From: Torreya grandis | Taxonomy: Eukaryota; Streptophyta; Pinopsida; Cupressales; Taxaceae | Direction of reading: 5' to 3' | Length of the DNA stretch: 64,000 bases | NCBI GenBank assembly: GCA_037957365.1 | Contig: JARHVA010002682.1 | Location: forward strand, 833,001-897,000 | Part shown: piece by piece, positions 23,193 to 33,319 of the stretch | Position numbering within the stretch: position 1 is the first letter of the stretch | Layout: each line of letters starts with the position of its first letter | Notes under the pieces: model-generated | What the model saw: only the letters and a program-made list of their open reading frames with translations | What the model was told of the DNA's origin: nothing | Database searches by the model: none | Position numbers and translations under genes: made by a program

Positions 23193-24206
23193 CTAGAAAG
23201 GGGGTCTATTTGCTTGACCATACTGCTGATATCTTTGATTTGGTCGATTGTCTTGAGCTTGCTGCCTTTTAAGAGCCACTAGTTCATTTGTTACGCTTTG
23301 TAACAGGGTTTTGACTTCATGGAGGTCATTTGATGAAGTAGCAGCCGGCTTTTCTATGCCAGGCAGAAGAGCTAAGGTGGGAGCAACAGTTTGGATTGGA
23401 GGTAGCAATTCAGGAAAGAGCGGCATATGAGGCCTAGGAGCTATTTTTCCAGCCTGCACCAGGGAATTCTCAGCCGCTATAGCTATGTCATAGGCGGCAG
23501 GCAACACATGTCCTCCTATGGACTGTATCATAATAGCGATGTTGCTGTTCAATGCTTTCAAATAATAGAGGAAAGTATAGTTCGGAGTCGGCCTTACCAA
23601 AATGGGGATTCTATCCCATGTCTTTTGAAACCAAGTGTTGAAATCTTGCATGAATTGATGTGGAGCTCTTTTCATAGTGGTCAGCTGCTCGGCAAGTAAG
23701 AGGTGGTCGCTCTTCTCCCCAAATCGGTTTGTTAAAAGGGTGCCCAATTCGTTTCAGCAATCGACTGAATTCATGGGCAAAGTCCCATATCAGTCTAGAA
23801 CTTTGCCCTTGAAAGACAATGCTAACAATTTGATCGCAATGTTTTCCTCAATGACATTGTGAATATTGCAGAGGTTAGCAATATTTCTGATGTGTTCGAT
23901 AGCGGTAATGGGCCCCTCTCCATTAAAGGGAGGCACACTTTTAAGGACTGCTCTTGGAATTGGGTCATAATGCTGGAGATTCAAAGGACTCTGACCATGA
24001 AAGGCCACAAAAGGTAAAGCCATAGCTATGACAGGATTCAATTGAGGCCTTCTTGTGTAGGTGTATCTTATAGCAGGTCTGGGAAAGTGATTTGTTGAAT
24101 AAGGATGGGTTTTTTCAAATCTTAGTCGTTTTGTTGAGTTCAAAGGCAATTCAACGAATTTAAAAGGGACACCCCTAGCAACAGATCGCGTGGTGATTTT
24201 AGGCAT
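23193..24206 (-). pseudogene. Element E gag (capsid)
   Basis: Probable start MPKITTRSVARGVPF at 24206, about 150 bp inside the primer site. The first frame (23790-24206) carries VLKSVPPFNGEGPITAIEHI and NIAIKLLALSFKGKVLD. After two stops, the second (23193-23747) gives LGTLLTNRFGEK, QFMQDFNTWFQKTWDRIP and YYLKALNSNIAIMIQSI. This is the order of a Retrotrans_gag domain (NGEGP..., LxLSFKGKAxDWY, ELxxxFxxxF). The WY following the capsid motif is destroyed by a TAG/TGA stop (VLD* in place of W). Confidence 0.8.
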
Positions 24207-24335
24207 AGGAGGTCAGACTGGTCTTTGGTTAGAAACTGATGTTCTTACCAGTGGAGTCGCCAGATGCTGAAAATGGTTGATTTTGCTGTAATAGGACTAG
24301 CATCAATCTTGGAACTTTGCTAAGTGTTAAAACTT

Positions 24336-24354
24336 GGTCCCATCAGGCGTGCCA
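24336..24354 (-). other. Element E primer binding site (tRNA not identified)
   Basis: Five bases inside the 5' LTR the minus strand reads TGGCACGCCTGATGGGACC. It starts with TGG, complementary to a tRNA CCA end. It is not the initiator-Met site used by A, B, F and M, which is a lineage difference. Confidence 0.6.
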
Positions 24355-25903
24355 CAAACTATTGACGCAGTAGATTGCACCCTTGAGAGAAGATTGAGCT
24401 TCTCTCTTCCACGCGGCAAAATGAAAACTCCTCTCTTGCCTGTGGGTCTGGCAAAACTGAGGGGAGAGTCTTTAGATAAGGGCTAGCTCCCTTTGATGCA
24501 TCTGAGTTATTCCAGTAAGTTGCTAATACATACATATATATATATATATATAATGGGGGGTGAAAAGAGAGAAGGATTACTGAAAAACAGAACTTAATCT
24601 AAGAGGGTGATGCACCAAACAAGTCTGATCTACTCACACTCACACTCTGAACCATAAGAACACATACATACACTTTAACTGGTAAAAAGCCTAGACTGCA
24701 GGGAGCTTGACAGGGAGGCTTTAATGGAAACACACAGAAAAAGAACTTACCATAGGCGTTGTAGGAAAAGCACACTGTCTAGTAACCTCCTTCTGCCCCT
24801 CCGCTCCAGATACAACTCTTCTTGTCACCTGCAGGAATGGCGCTTTGTAGATACCAGGTGTGTTGGTATCAATCCTGTGAAAGCATTAAGAAAGAAATGA
24901 CTGAACACAAGTTTAACACTCAGACACACTCAGAGATATATCCAACCAGAATAGAGGTAAAAAATGCATATTTTATTGATTTCAGGTTAAAATTGGTAGG
25001 GCTTCGCCTTACAACATGAGAGATCTCTTTCTCAAAATGAGAAGTTTACAATATATAGAGGAAGAAAAGGCCTTTTGGTGCCCTTTTACAAGTGGCTCAT
25101 ATGCATTTCGAGCATTGGGAAGAGGAAGCCGCTTGATAGATAATGCTGTGTTAGCCCCTGTTTTGATTTTAGGCGTTTAAGATATATTAAATGTCATATG
25201 TGAAATTATGGGCTGCGCCGTTTGTCTGCAAACAAGACCGCTCCTTCAAGGCACTCACACGGTTTGTCTGCCCATCAATGCAAAATGAAGAAAATGGGTC
25301 ACGCCGTTCACTGTTTGCGCTCCTTGATGACCACTTGGCAGATATTGTGTCAACTGCTAGAGTAACTTCTTGAGTTGACACCTTCCTTTGCCACTTGGAT
25401 TGTTTTGTCTGTTTCTGCACTTTGTCTTTTCCTGGCTTTGTCTTTTATGGTTCTTTCGGCCTTCGGGGGCTATCTTCTGCTAATTCTTTGGCTCTTTGGG
25501 CTCCCTTCTCGGTGGTCTCTTCCTTTTGGCCTTAAGCCTTTGAATTCCTTCGAGTTCGCGCCTTTCATTAAAAAAACCAACGGTCATTTTATTTCTGCAA
25601 AGTTGATGTCTGCGCGCCCATCACCATTTGAAAGCCAACGGCTAGTCTATTGCCCTGAATTTGACATCTTCGGGGACGTCATCAGATGTCTGGATTCCAA
25701 CAGCTAGTCCATGATGCTCAACTTTGACGTCCGTGGGCCCGTCACCCCTTGGTCAATTCCTTCGGCTTTGTCTTTGGAACCTCCCGAAGGGAAGGTGTCC
25801 CATTCGGGCCTTGAGAAAGATCCTCCTTTTGGCAGCCGAGAGTCCCCCACAAGGGCACTCGCCCTTCGGGGTCCTTCGGGCTCCTTGGTCCTCAAATCTT
25901 TCG

Positions 25904-25941
25904 GACAAAATGTCTGAAGGAATTCCTTCAGACATTTTGTC
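25904..25941. repeat. 38-bp perfect palindrome in the E 5' LTR
   Basis: Self-complementary around GGAATTCC at 25922/25923, with arms GACAAAATGTCTGAAGGAA and its complement. It lies in the CTTCGGAC-rich section. The other LTR has unrelated sequence at the equivalent point. Confidence 0.8.
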
Positions 25942-26340
25942 TGAAGGATTTCTTCCTTTGTCTTTCTCGCTTATTCCCTCGGGCTTTTTCTTTCGGGCGA
26001 ATTCCTTTGGACAAAAGTCCGAAGGAATTCATTCGGACTTTTTGTTCGAAAGAATTTGTCCTGTCTTTTGCCACGGAAAATCTTCGCGAAAGACATTGTT
26101 TTTTGCCTTATGAATTTCTTCGGACAAAATGTCCGAAGGAATTCCTTCAGGCATTTTGTTCGAAGAAATTCTCCATCTCTTGCCTTGAACAAATCCGAAG
26201 GGGTTCCGACTTTTCTGCTTTGTTCACTTTTCTGAAGAAAACCTTACCCTTTTGGCCTTCTCTTTAATCCCTTTGCAAGTGTTCCCTGCCTTCCGCAAGG
26301 GCACTTATCCTTTGGCCTTTGGGAGACTCCCTTCAACCTT

Positions 26341-26650
26341 CCGATTGAACCGTTCGATTGAGCCGACCAATTGAACCAACAATGGTTCAACGGTTCAATG
26401 GTTTAATGGTTCAATACTGTGTTCTGCTCATTCAATTGACCACTTGAACCAACTGCTTTGAGCCATTCGATTGAACCGACCGATTGAACCATTTGTTTGA
26501 ACTAACCGATTGAACCGTTCGATTGAACCAACCAATTGAACCCACTGCTTGAACCAACTCGTTGAATCAAACCAATTGAACCAACTGCTTGAACCAACTC
26601 GTTGAACCAAACCAATTGAACCGCCTGCTTGAACCAACTCGGTTCAATAT
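26341..26650. repeat. TTGAACCGAC minisatellite in the E 5' LTR
   Basis: Counterpart of 17447-17815, about 60 bp shorter, with fewer of the first-type short units. Confidence 0.8.
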
Positions 26651-26935
26651 TATTAAGTTCAAAGCTCAAACTTTAAAGCTTTTGGATAGATCAAGTCGTT
26701 GAACCCCGACGCTGAATCAATTTTTCCAACCTTAAGAGAAATGTCTTCAACTTTTGGTCTCTTTCCTTGTGAATTTCTTCGGACAAAATGTCTGAAGAGC
26801 TTTGTAAGAGCCTTGCATTCTTTGAACTGGTTCATCTTCTGCCGAAAGATTTGTGCAACCCGAAATTTGAACCGGTTCAGAACAATAGGGGAAGAGGGAC
26901 ACCGATTTTGGCCTGCAGGGGCAAAATGGTCAACA

Positions 26936-26940
26936 GTCCG
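26936..26940. repeat. Target site duplication of element E, right copy
   Basis: GTCCG, pairing with GTTCG at 15490-15494. Confidence 0.7.
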
Positions 26941-27726
26941 ATTAAATTTTAAACCTGCAAGCCCTCTTCTAAGCCAAACTGCTTCACATGCCCCTTTTAA
27001 TGCTGCTTTATATTCTGTTTTTGTAGAGGAAAGTGAAATTGCATGTTCTTTCTTGTTGATCCAAGAAACTGCCCCTGTTTCTACACTAAACACATACCCT
27101 ATTATAGACTTCTTGCCATCTATGGATCCTTCCAAATTCAGGTCTGAATATACACAAAACTGAAGCCTCTTGCTCTTACCATCTAGAATGCAACAATCAA
27201 ATGTTCCCTTCACACATTGTAGCACCCTCTTTGCCACTATATAGTGTTATGTTTTTGGCGTTGTCATTAATCAGGAGATATAGCTGATTGCATAGCACAA
27301 ATCAGGCCTTGTGGTTGTAAGATAGATCAAGGTGACTACTAGATGCATCTATGCTGATTCATTTAGTGCTTTTGCATTGGTCTTGGCTGAAAGTTTCAGC
27401 CTTGTCTCCATAGGTGTAGATGAGATTTTACAATTTGTCATCCTGATCATGTCTAAAAAACACGTTGCATATTTTGTTTGAGAAGTAAAATTATGTTTAT
27501 TAGTTTGCCAAACTTGTATACCTAAGCAATAAAGTAGGAGGCTTAGATCTGTGATGTCAAAAGCGGAACATAAATTTGATTTTAAATTTTCAATAGCTCC
27601 GACCTCACTACCTATGACAAGGACACCATCAACATATACTACTAGAATCACCGCATCACCGTTCTCACTATTGATGTATGAATTGGGGTCAGAAGGACTT
27701 CTTTTGAATCATTGTTCTCCCAAATA
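26936..27726 (-). pseudogene. Copia F RT C-terminus and RNase H N-terminus
   Basis: The minus strand reads SEVLLTPIHTS-like sequence, then ILVVYVDGVLVIGSEVGAIE, a copia RT palm motif YVDD with the last Asp changed to Gly. Then come LSLLLYCLGIQVWQ, ISSTPME and, after a gap, RVLQCVKGTFDC, FCVYSDLNLEGSIDGKKSI and ISLSSTKTEYKAALKGACEA of RNase H (first Asp and the TEAEY-like motif). The frame ends at the E insertion after GLKFNRT. Inactive because of the palm mutation and several stops. Confidence 0.82.
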
Positions 27727-28866
27727 TATAATGTCCCTTGTAGGTTAAAATACTGAATTATGTGATTTCTCAGCAAATCCTTTTTAAGAATAAATTTGAG
27801 ATTCTAAATAAACCTTAAATTCTGATAATTAAGGATAAATTCCTTTTAACTTGGAATTTTATAAAAATAATTAAAGTGCTTGAATGTCACGGAAAGAAGA
27901 ATTTTTATTGAAATCAGATTGCAATGCAAAGTACAAAACATAATATATTGGCTGAAACCCTAGTCAAAATTATGCATGCAAAACTCAGAATTGTAACCCT
28001 AGATTTTTATGCCCATTTGGCATTTACAAACAACAAATTCAAAGGGTAAACCTTGTGCTTGTATGATTGACAGTACAAATGAATTGTTTGGCTGGAAATG
28101 GTGTCCAAGCTGGGTGATGATGAAATCACAAGTTGAAAATAACTAAATGGGAGGTATGGCTTGCTGGAGACAATGTACGGATGGTTGAATAATGATGCCC
28201 TAGCTGCCAACAATGTCCAAAAGTTTGAAACGGTAGGTTTGAAATCTTAGTACGACTGTAGTGTCACTATAACAATTTTATTTAGGGCTGATATCACTGT
28301 AACAAATTGATTTAGGGCTGAAAATGATGACATCAACAATGGAGGGATGTATGGCTGATGCCCTAGTTGGTACGACTGGTTAGAAATCCTAGCACGAACC
28401 TTGAAAGGAGCTGAAAATATGATAAATCTGCTTGATGATTCTCCCAATGCTGAATTTTGATGGTATCCTACTTTTGAAAGCACAATTGTAGTTCCTGAAT
28501 GGAACCACCTCACAACATTAGAGGGTCTTTCGTCCTCAAGTCTCCTTATCTACTAGAGGGTTTTTATCATCGGAGGCTCAAAGTTGAAGCAAATGCTCAA
28601 ACTTGCACAAAATGTTTTCCAAATGACCCCCAAAATGCCTTTTTATAAGTTCACTTGACACTTTTCCCAAGTAAAAGCCCGAAAACTAACTTTTTATCTT
28701 CTAATTTAATGTTGACTTGTTTTATTTGGAAAGTCATATTTAATTTCTTATTTATAATAATAAAGTAATATTAAGTTGTCACTTTTTAATAGAAAGTAAG
28801 TCACTTGACAACTTGAAAATACTAACTTTATTATTTTTACTTTATTTAATAAAAGGGGTCATGACA
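27727..28866. mobile_element. Solo LTR H in copia F RT
   Basis: 1140 bp starting TATAATGTCCCTTG and ending AAAGGGGTCATGACA. It is flanked on both sides by AAATA (27722-27726 and 28867-28871), a perfect 5-bp duplication. Termini resemble those of A, B and G, and it has the same GGTCTTTCGTCCTCAAG-style internal segment. No coding sequence or second LTR is present, as expected after LTR-LTR recombination. Copia RT reads into it from both sides. Confidence 0.75.
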
Positions 28867-29689
28867 AAATACTTGTCAATTTTGAAGTACTATGCTTGGG
28901 AGTCCACTTTAGCCCATAAAAAGCTTTCTTCAATTTGCACACTATTTGTTCCTTCTTTGGAACCTAAATCCTTTTGGTTGGTACAAATATACTTTTTTCT
29001 TTAGATCTCCATTGAAGAAGGCATTTTTCACATCCATTTGATGTACTTTCTAGTCAAACCATGCTGCTATGGCTAAAAACATTTGAATTGTTTTCATTTT
29101 TGCAATAGGAGCAAATGTCTCTTCATAATCATTCCTTTCTTTCTGTGCAAAGCCATTTACGACCAACGTTACTTTATGTAGACATCTTTATACTTAACCT
29201 TATATACCCATTTGCAACCAATGGGTTTCTTCCCAATGGGTGGGTAGCTTTTCTAGAACCCATGTTCGGTTCTTCATTAAAGTTTCATGTTCAACTTGCA
29301 CAACCTTCTCCCATTGTGGTTTCACTTTAGCCTCTTCATACATTTCAGGGTTAAAAGATTGTTGAAGGTTAGCCATAAAAACATAATTTGCAGTATTAGA
29401 TGTCTTACCTCTTTTTGGTTTTTCTTCCTCTCACATATAAGGGAGCTCATCTTCCCAAACATTGCCATAGGTACCACAATTTTCGTCTCTTATTTTGTTC
29501 CTTTCTCTTCAAATCAGCACTGGTGCCTTGCTGATTTGAAGAACTTGCAGCTGCATCTTGGCTGAAATTGTTTCATGATTCATATTCAGGGGCTTCTTTC
29601 TCCTCATGTTGACTATCCCTCTCCATCTGGCCTGCAAACTCAATCATACCACTTGTAATGGCTGTAATTTTTTGATTTGATTTCTGCTC
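28867..29689 (-). pseudogene. Copia F integrase tail and RT N-terminus
   Basis: Reading down, a charged linker with EFAGQMERDSQHEEKEAPEY (integrase C-terminal region) is followed by the copia RT start. The clearest pieces are GFAQKERNDYEETFAPIAKM and VHQMDVKNAFFNGDLKKKVY, which holds the first palm Asp (QMDVK..F.NG.L). Stops and frameshifts lie between. At the low-coordinate end the frame runs towards a KLKKALYGLK-type motif and is cut by the solo LTR H. Confidence 0.78.
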
Positions 29690-30462
29690 TATAATGTCCC
29701 CTTTTCGAGATATTTTTCGAATTTTGAAATTTACTGCAAACCCTAGATGAAAATTAGTTTTTTGATTTTTCCAACAACAAACCTTAGCTGAAATCAACCC
29801 TTAAAAAATAACATAAAAATAGGATAAACCCAACGCACCAATTGGGGTTTCCAACCAACAAGTTTTGTCCTCCCAAATTAGGAATTTTCCTTCAAACCCT
29901 AGGCATCCCAATTTGAAATATTTATTGATATTTATATCTGATTTATCATGCAACAAACACTTCACGAAATCTTCATAAAATTGCACAAAAATGACTAAAT
30001 AATTATGCATAATTTATTATGAATTTCTGGATATATTTGAGGCCCAAATGTCCTCCAAAACCCTCACAAAAATCAGAATTAATTCCGAAATAATAGTAAA
30101 AATTTATTGAATAATATTTAGGTTTGGAATAACCTATCAACGTCTCATAACAACTCCCAAACAATTCGCCCTAGCTGGAATTGAACATTTCCAGTGCTAG
30201 ATCCAAACACAACCCTAAAAAATAGGGGTCTTCAACCTAAAAATCCAACTTGGGTCTCCAAACCCTAGCCGCCACCCTCCTAGATCAATTTGCCAACCTT
30301 CCAAGCTATTCGTCCCACTTGAAAACCCTTTTTTTTGGCCCTTTTTTTGAATTTTGATGATCAATGGCAGCTCCAAGATGCAGTTGCCCCACGGAAGAAT
30401 GAGGGTTGCGTCCTTAATCTCTTTGCTTGAAAGTTTTTGTCTTCAAGTCAAAATCTCAATTT
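29690..30462. repeat. Element G LTR, left truncated copy
   Basis: From TATAATGTCCCC to the end of similarity with 31573-32083 (AAGTCAAAATCTCAA). Includes GAGGGTTGCGTCCTTAATCT, a module also seen in altered form in the LTRs of A, B and H. Confidence 0.65.
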
Positions 30463-30590
30463 CTGATTTGGTATCTCATTGGTAGAGACTAATCAATCAT
30501 ATTTCCTTTTCCCTACCTCAATCTAAACTCATAGATCTCTTTGCTCAGGCATGTGCCAAGCATATCTCCTCTACACTGCATGTCTAGAGA

Positions 30591-30698
30591 TTTTTAACCT
30601 TTGATGAGGCTTTCACCATGACATGTAAATTATAAAACATAACCCATTATGTTTTATAATTTACATGCCATGGTGAAAGCCTCATCAAAGGTTAAAAA
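30591..30698. repeat. Long hairpin 1: 52-bp arms, 4-bp loop
   Basis: Arms 30591-30642 and 30647-30698 are inverted copies (TTTTTAACCTTTGATGAGGC and its complement at the outer ends) with a single mismatch and a CCCA loop. AAACATAACCCATTATG recurs just to the right as a direct copy of the centre. Confidence 0.9.
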
Positions 30699-30940
30699 AT
30701 AGGTAAGGTAAAAACATAACCCATTATGCACAAGTTAACTGGTCCAGTTGCACAATGTCAACTGAAAAAAACATAAATTGAGTCTATCAGCAGGATTTGT
30801 TTAAAATGTATAGTTTTTTAGACAATTCTCTAGTATGATCCACATAGTACTTATTTCTGAGTTCTCTACAGCACTTGCCAAAGTCTGGTTTTTAGGGCAA
30901 CTTATTTTTTTTCTGTCTTTGATTAATTCATTCTTAAACT

Positions 30941-31030
30941 CAAAATTATTGTCTTATACTGGTGGTTGGGGATATGAAAATGGAGACATGTTCATATCCC
31001 CAACCACCTGTATAAGACAAAATAATTTTG
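30941..31030. repeat. Long hairpin 2: about 38-bp arms, 12-bp loop
   Basis: Arms 30941-30978 and 30991-31030 share CTTATACTGGTGGTTGGGG and its complement, with one 2-bp gap and one mismatch. A third partial copy (ATATCCCCAACCACCA) follows at about 31045-31060. Confidence 0.88.
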
Positions 31031-31074
31031 TAATTTAAAATATCATATCCCCAACCACCAAGGACATATCACAC

Positions 31075-31520
31075 AACCTACAAGCACTTTAACAAGGCTA
31101 CACCATTTCAGTTAGTGTTTGGCATTGAATTGATCCTATCGATGGAGTTCTTAGTGTTATAAGTAAACATCATGTGCATTGGTTAGCTAGATTACCAAGA
31201 ATCACTAAACATAAGGCTAGAGGACTTGGAGCACTTAGATGAGACATGTACCTAAGCCAAGTAGAGCTAGCAAATATAATAGGTACACCATAAACTCTAG
31301 CATGACAAGCATATAAATAATAAGGTACTGACAAAAGGAGCATTTATTTTTATCTATGATTCTAAGTATTTCAAGTACCCTGGTAAACTGTAGATAAGGT
31401 GGATGGGTCCCTATATCATCTACCACATATTGGAGATAGGAGTATGCATGTTACACACATTGACTAGTGAAATGATCCCTAGACATTTTAATGGAAATCA
31501 GTTGATACCGTATTGATAAT
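31075..31520 (+). pseudogene. Ty3/gypsy integrase C-terminal fragment inside G
   Basis: The plus strand reads KATPFQLVFGIELILSMEFL, the region after the integrase core (K.TPF.LVYG.EA.LP.E). After stops it continues YQESLNIRLEDLEHLDETCT, then YFKYPGKL*IRWMGPYII with one stop, MLHTLTSEMIPRHFNGNQLI and PYY. That is the C-terminal domain of a Tat/Athila-like integrase (FPGKL..RW.GPY...NG..LK.Y). It belongs to a different lineage from the A-type integrase. Confidence 0.7.
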
Positions 31521-31572
31521 AGGATGGGACTTGCACCTTGAAAACACTGACTTCTTAGTCACTGTTATTTAT

Positions 31573-32445
31573 TCTACAAACACTTCACAAAATCTTCATA
31601 AAACTGCACAAAAATGACTAAATAATTATGCATAATTTATTATGAATTTCTGGATATATTTGAGGCCCAAATGTCCTCCAAAACCCTCACAAAAATCAGA
31701 ATTAATTCAGAAATAAAAGTAAAAATTTATTGAATAATATTTAGGTTTGGAATAACCTATCAACATCTCATAAACAACTCCCAAACAATTCGCCCTAGCT
31801 GGAATTGAACATTTCCAGTGCTAGATTCAAACACAACCCTAAAAAATAGGGGTCTTCAACCTAAAAATCCAACTTGGGTCTCCAAACCCTAGTCGCCACC
31901 CTCCTAGAACAATTTGCCAACCTTCCAAGTTGTTCGTCCCACTTGAAAACCCTTTTTTTTGGCCCTTTTTTTGAATTTTGATGATCAATGGTAGCTCCAA
32001 GATGCAGTTGCCCCACAAAAGAATGAGGGTTGCGTCCTTAATCTCTTTGCTTGAAGGTTTTTGTCTTCAAGTCAAAATCTCAAGCTTTTTTGTGCTCAAA
32101 ACTTGTAAATTCAAATTATGCTTCAAGATGCCCTTCAACAAGAACCCTCAAATATTTTTATACTTCTCCCCAAGTGAAGCGCCCAATTTGGGAGGGAAAT
32201 ACCTTTGTTGATCTTTTTTTCAAATTATAAAAAGAATACCTCTTATAATTCATTTAAGTGGATTAATACTCATGACCCTTAAAAAGGCCCCAACTTAAGT
32301 GAAATTATAACAATAAAGTGCTTTTACAAGTATTCTTCATAAAATCAAATGTTTCCCTTCTTTTTCTCTTTTTCTCTTAGCCCTTGGGAAACTAGGCAAG
32401 GCTAAAGGTCTTCAATAGTGCCATGTCTAAAAGGGGGACATGACA
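31573..32445. repeat. Element G LTR, right truncated copy
   Basis: Begins within the LTR (CTACAAACACTTCAC) and runs to GGGGGACATGACA. The first 510 bp duplicate 29950-30462 with few substitutions; the last 360 bp supply the LTR 3' end missing from the left copy. Confidence 0.65.
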
Positions 32446-33319
32446 TGCTTGGTCTTTATTTGGAACGACCGTGCATTCTCATTGACTACGACATGTCAAA
32501 TATAACATTCTTTGTTTGTTTCAAAATCAACTAACCTATATGCTCTATGGTGGTCGCTATACCTTGTGAACATCATCTTCTTGCATTTTTTTATCCAGTT
32601 TGGTTTGTTTTTCGTCACAAACCTATGCATATACAACTAAAACAAAAACTTTGAAATGACTTTCTTTAGGTTTTTGTCTAGACCATGCTTCTTCTGGAGT
32701 TTTCTTGTGTATTTGTTTTGTTGGAGACTGATTGATAGATACATAAATATGTGTACTACTTCTGCCCAATACTTGTTATTAACATACTTGATCTCCATAA
32801 TGGTACGATTCTGCCTCTCTCCCACTCCATTTTGCTGTGGAGTTTAGATAGTGGTGTATTACCTCTAGATGCCCTCTTGAGTACAAAAATCAAGGGATTT
32901 TCTATATTAAAATTCACCCTAGTACCTGATTTAAGAATTTTAATATCTCTTTCCTATTTTTTTCTCTACCATGACCTTGAACTTTTTGAACTCATCAAAT
33001 GCATTTGAGTTTTGATTTAAAAAATACACCCGCATTTTTTTGAAAAGTTATTTACAAATAGCAAAAAGTACCTAGTATCGAAGACTGATTCTGTCTTCAT
33101 ATGCCCACAAATGTCAGCATGGATCAACATAAGGACCTCTTTAGCTCTTCAAGCTTGTTCTTCATCAAACAAAACCCTATGCTGCTTCCCAATTTGGCAT
33201 GTGCCACGAACTCCTTGCTGACTTTGAATCTTTGGAAGGTCATCCACCAAACTTTCTTTAGCCAAAAAAGAAAAATATCTCAAATTTAAGTGTCCATACC
33301 TTTGATGCCAAAGCGTGTT
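32446..33319 (-). pseudogene. Copia F integrase, core and C-terminal part
   Basis: The minus strand resumes after insertion I with NTLWHQRYGHLNLRYFSFL, giving the two His of the zinc-binding region, then CQIGKQHRVLFDEEQA with a damaged Cys pair. Core pieces include LIHADICGHMKTES with the first catalytic Asp and, after several stops, QQNGVGERQNRTIMEIKYV, the region of the catalytic Glu. The tail reads YSDHHRAYRLVDFETNKECY, the typical copia KAYRL..P.T. Element G interrupts the frame just beyond. Confidence 0.82.

Larger units (their letters stand above)
15495..26935 (-). mobile_element. Complete Ty3/gypsy element E (Tat-like), decayed
   Basis: An 11.4-kb minus-strand LTR retrotransposon inserted in the RNase H gene of copia F. 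LTRs are 15495-18097 (3') and 24360-26935 (5'), about 95% identical by eye in the stretches compared. LTR ends are TGTTGAC...GTCAACA, a 7-bp inverted repeat. The internal region is 6.26 kb and runs gag, protease, an extra RNase H, RT, RNase H, integrase. Similar plant polyproteins place this extra RNase H before RT. Stops lie in gag, before the RT palm, within RT and between integrase halves, so it is non-functional. Flanking GTTCG/GTCCG is the 5-bp duplication. No clear polypurine tract is seen next to the 3' LTR. Confidence 0.88.
24360..26935 (-). repeat. 5' LTR of element E
   Basis: 2576 bp and nearly collinear with 15495-18097. The first dinucleotide is TA where the other LTR has TG, a change after insertion. 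It carries an (AT)n run (24534-24552) longer than that of the partner, a 38-bp palindrome at 25904-25941 absent from the partner, and a shorter TTGAACC array (26341-26650). Confidence 0.88.
29690..32445. mobile_element. Rearranged LTR element G in copia F integrase
   Basis: Starts TATAATGTCCCC, ends GGGGGACATGACA, with near-matching flanks TGCTC (29685-29689) and TGCTT (32446-32450). A 510-bp block is present twice (29950-30462 and 31573-32083). It is therefore a 5' LTR missing its 3' end, about 1.1 kb of internal sequence, and a 3' LTR missing its 5' end. A full LTR would be about 1.13 kb, close to that of element A. Internal DNA holds two long hairpins and a gypsy integrase fragment on the plus strand, opposite to the orientation suggested by LTR similarity to A. 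Confidence 0.68.

Noticed and set aside
15495..26935. CRISPR-like array from regularly spaced TTGAACC repeats
   Set aside because: Units are short, degenerate and contiguous with no unique spacers; a eukaryotic LTR minisatellite.
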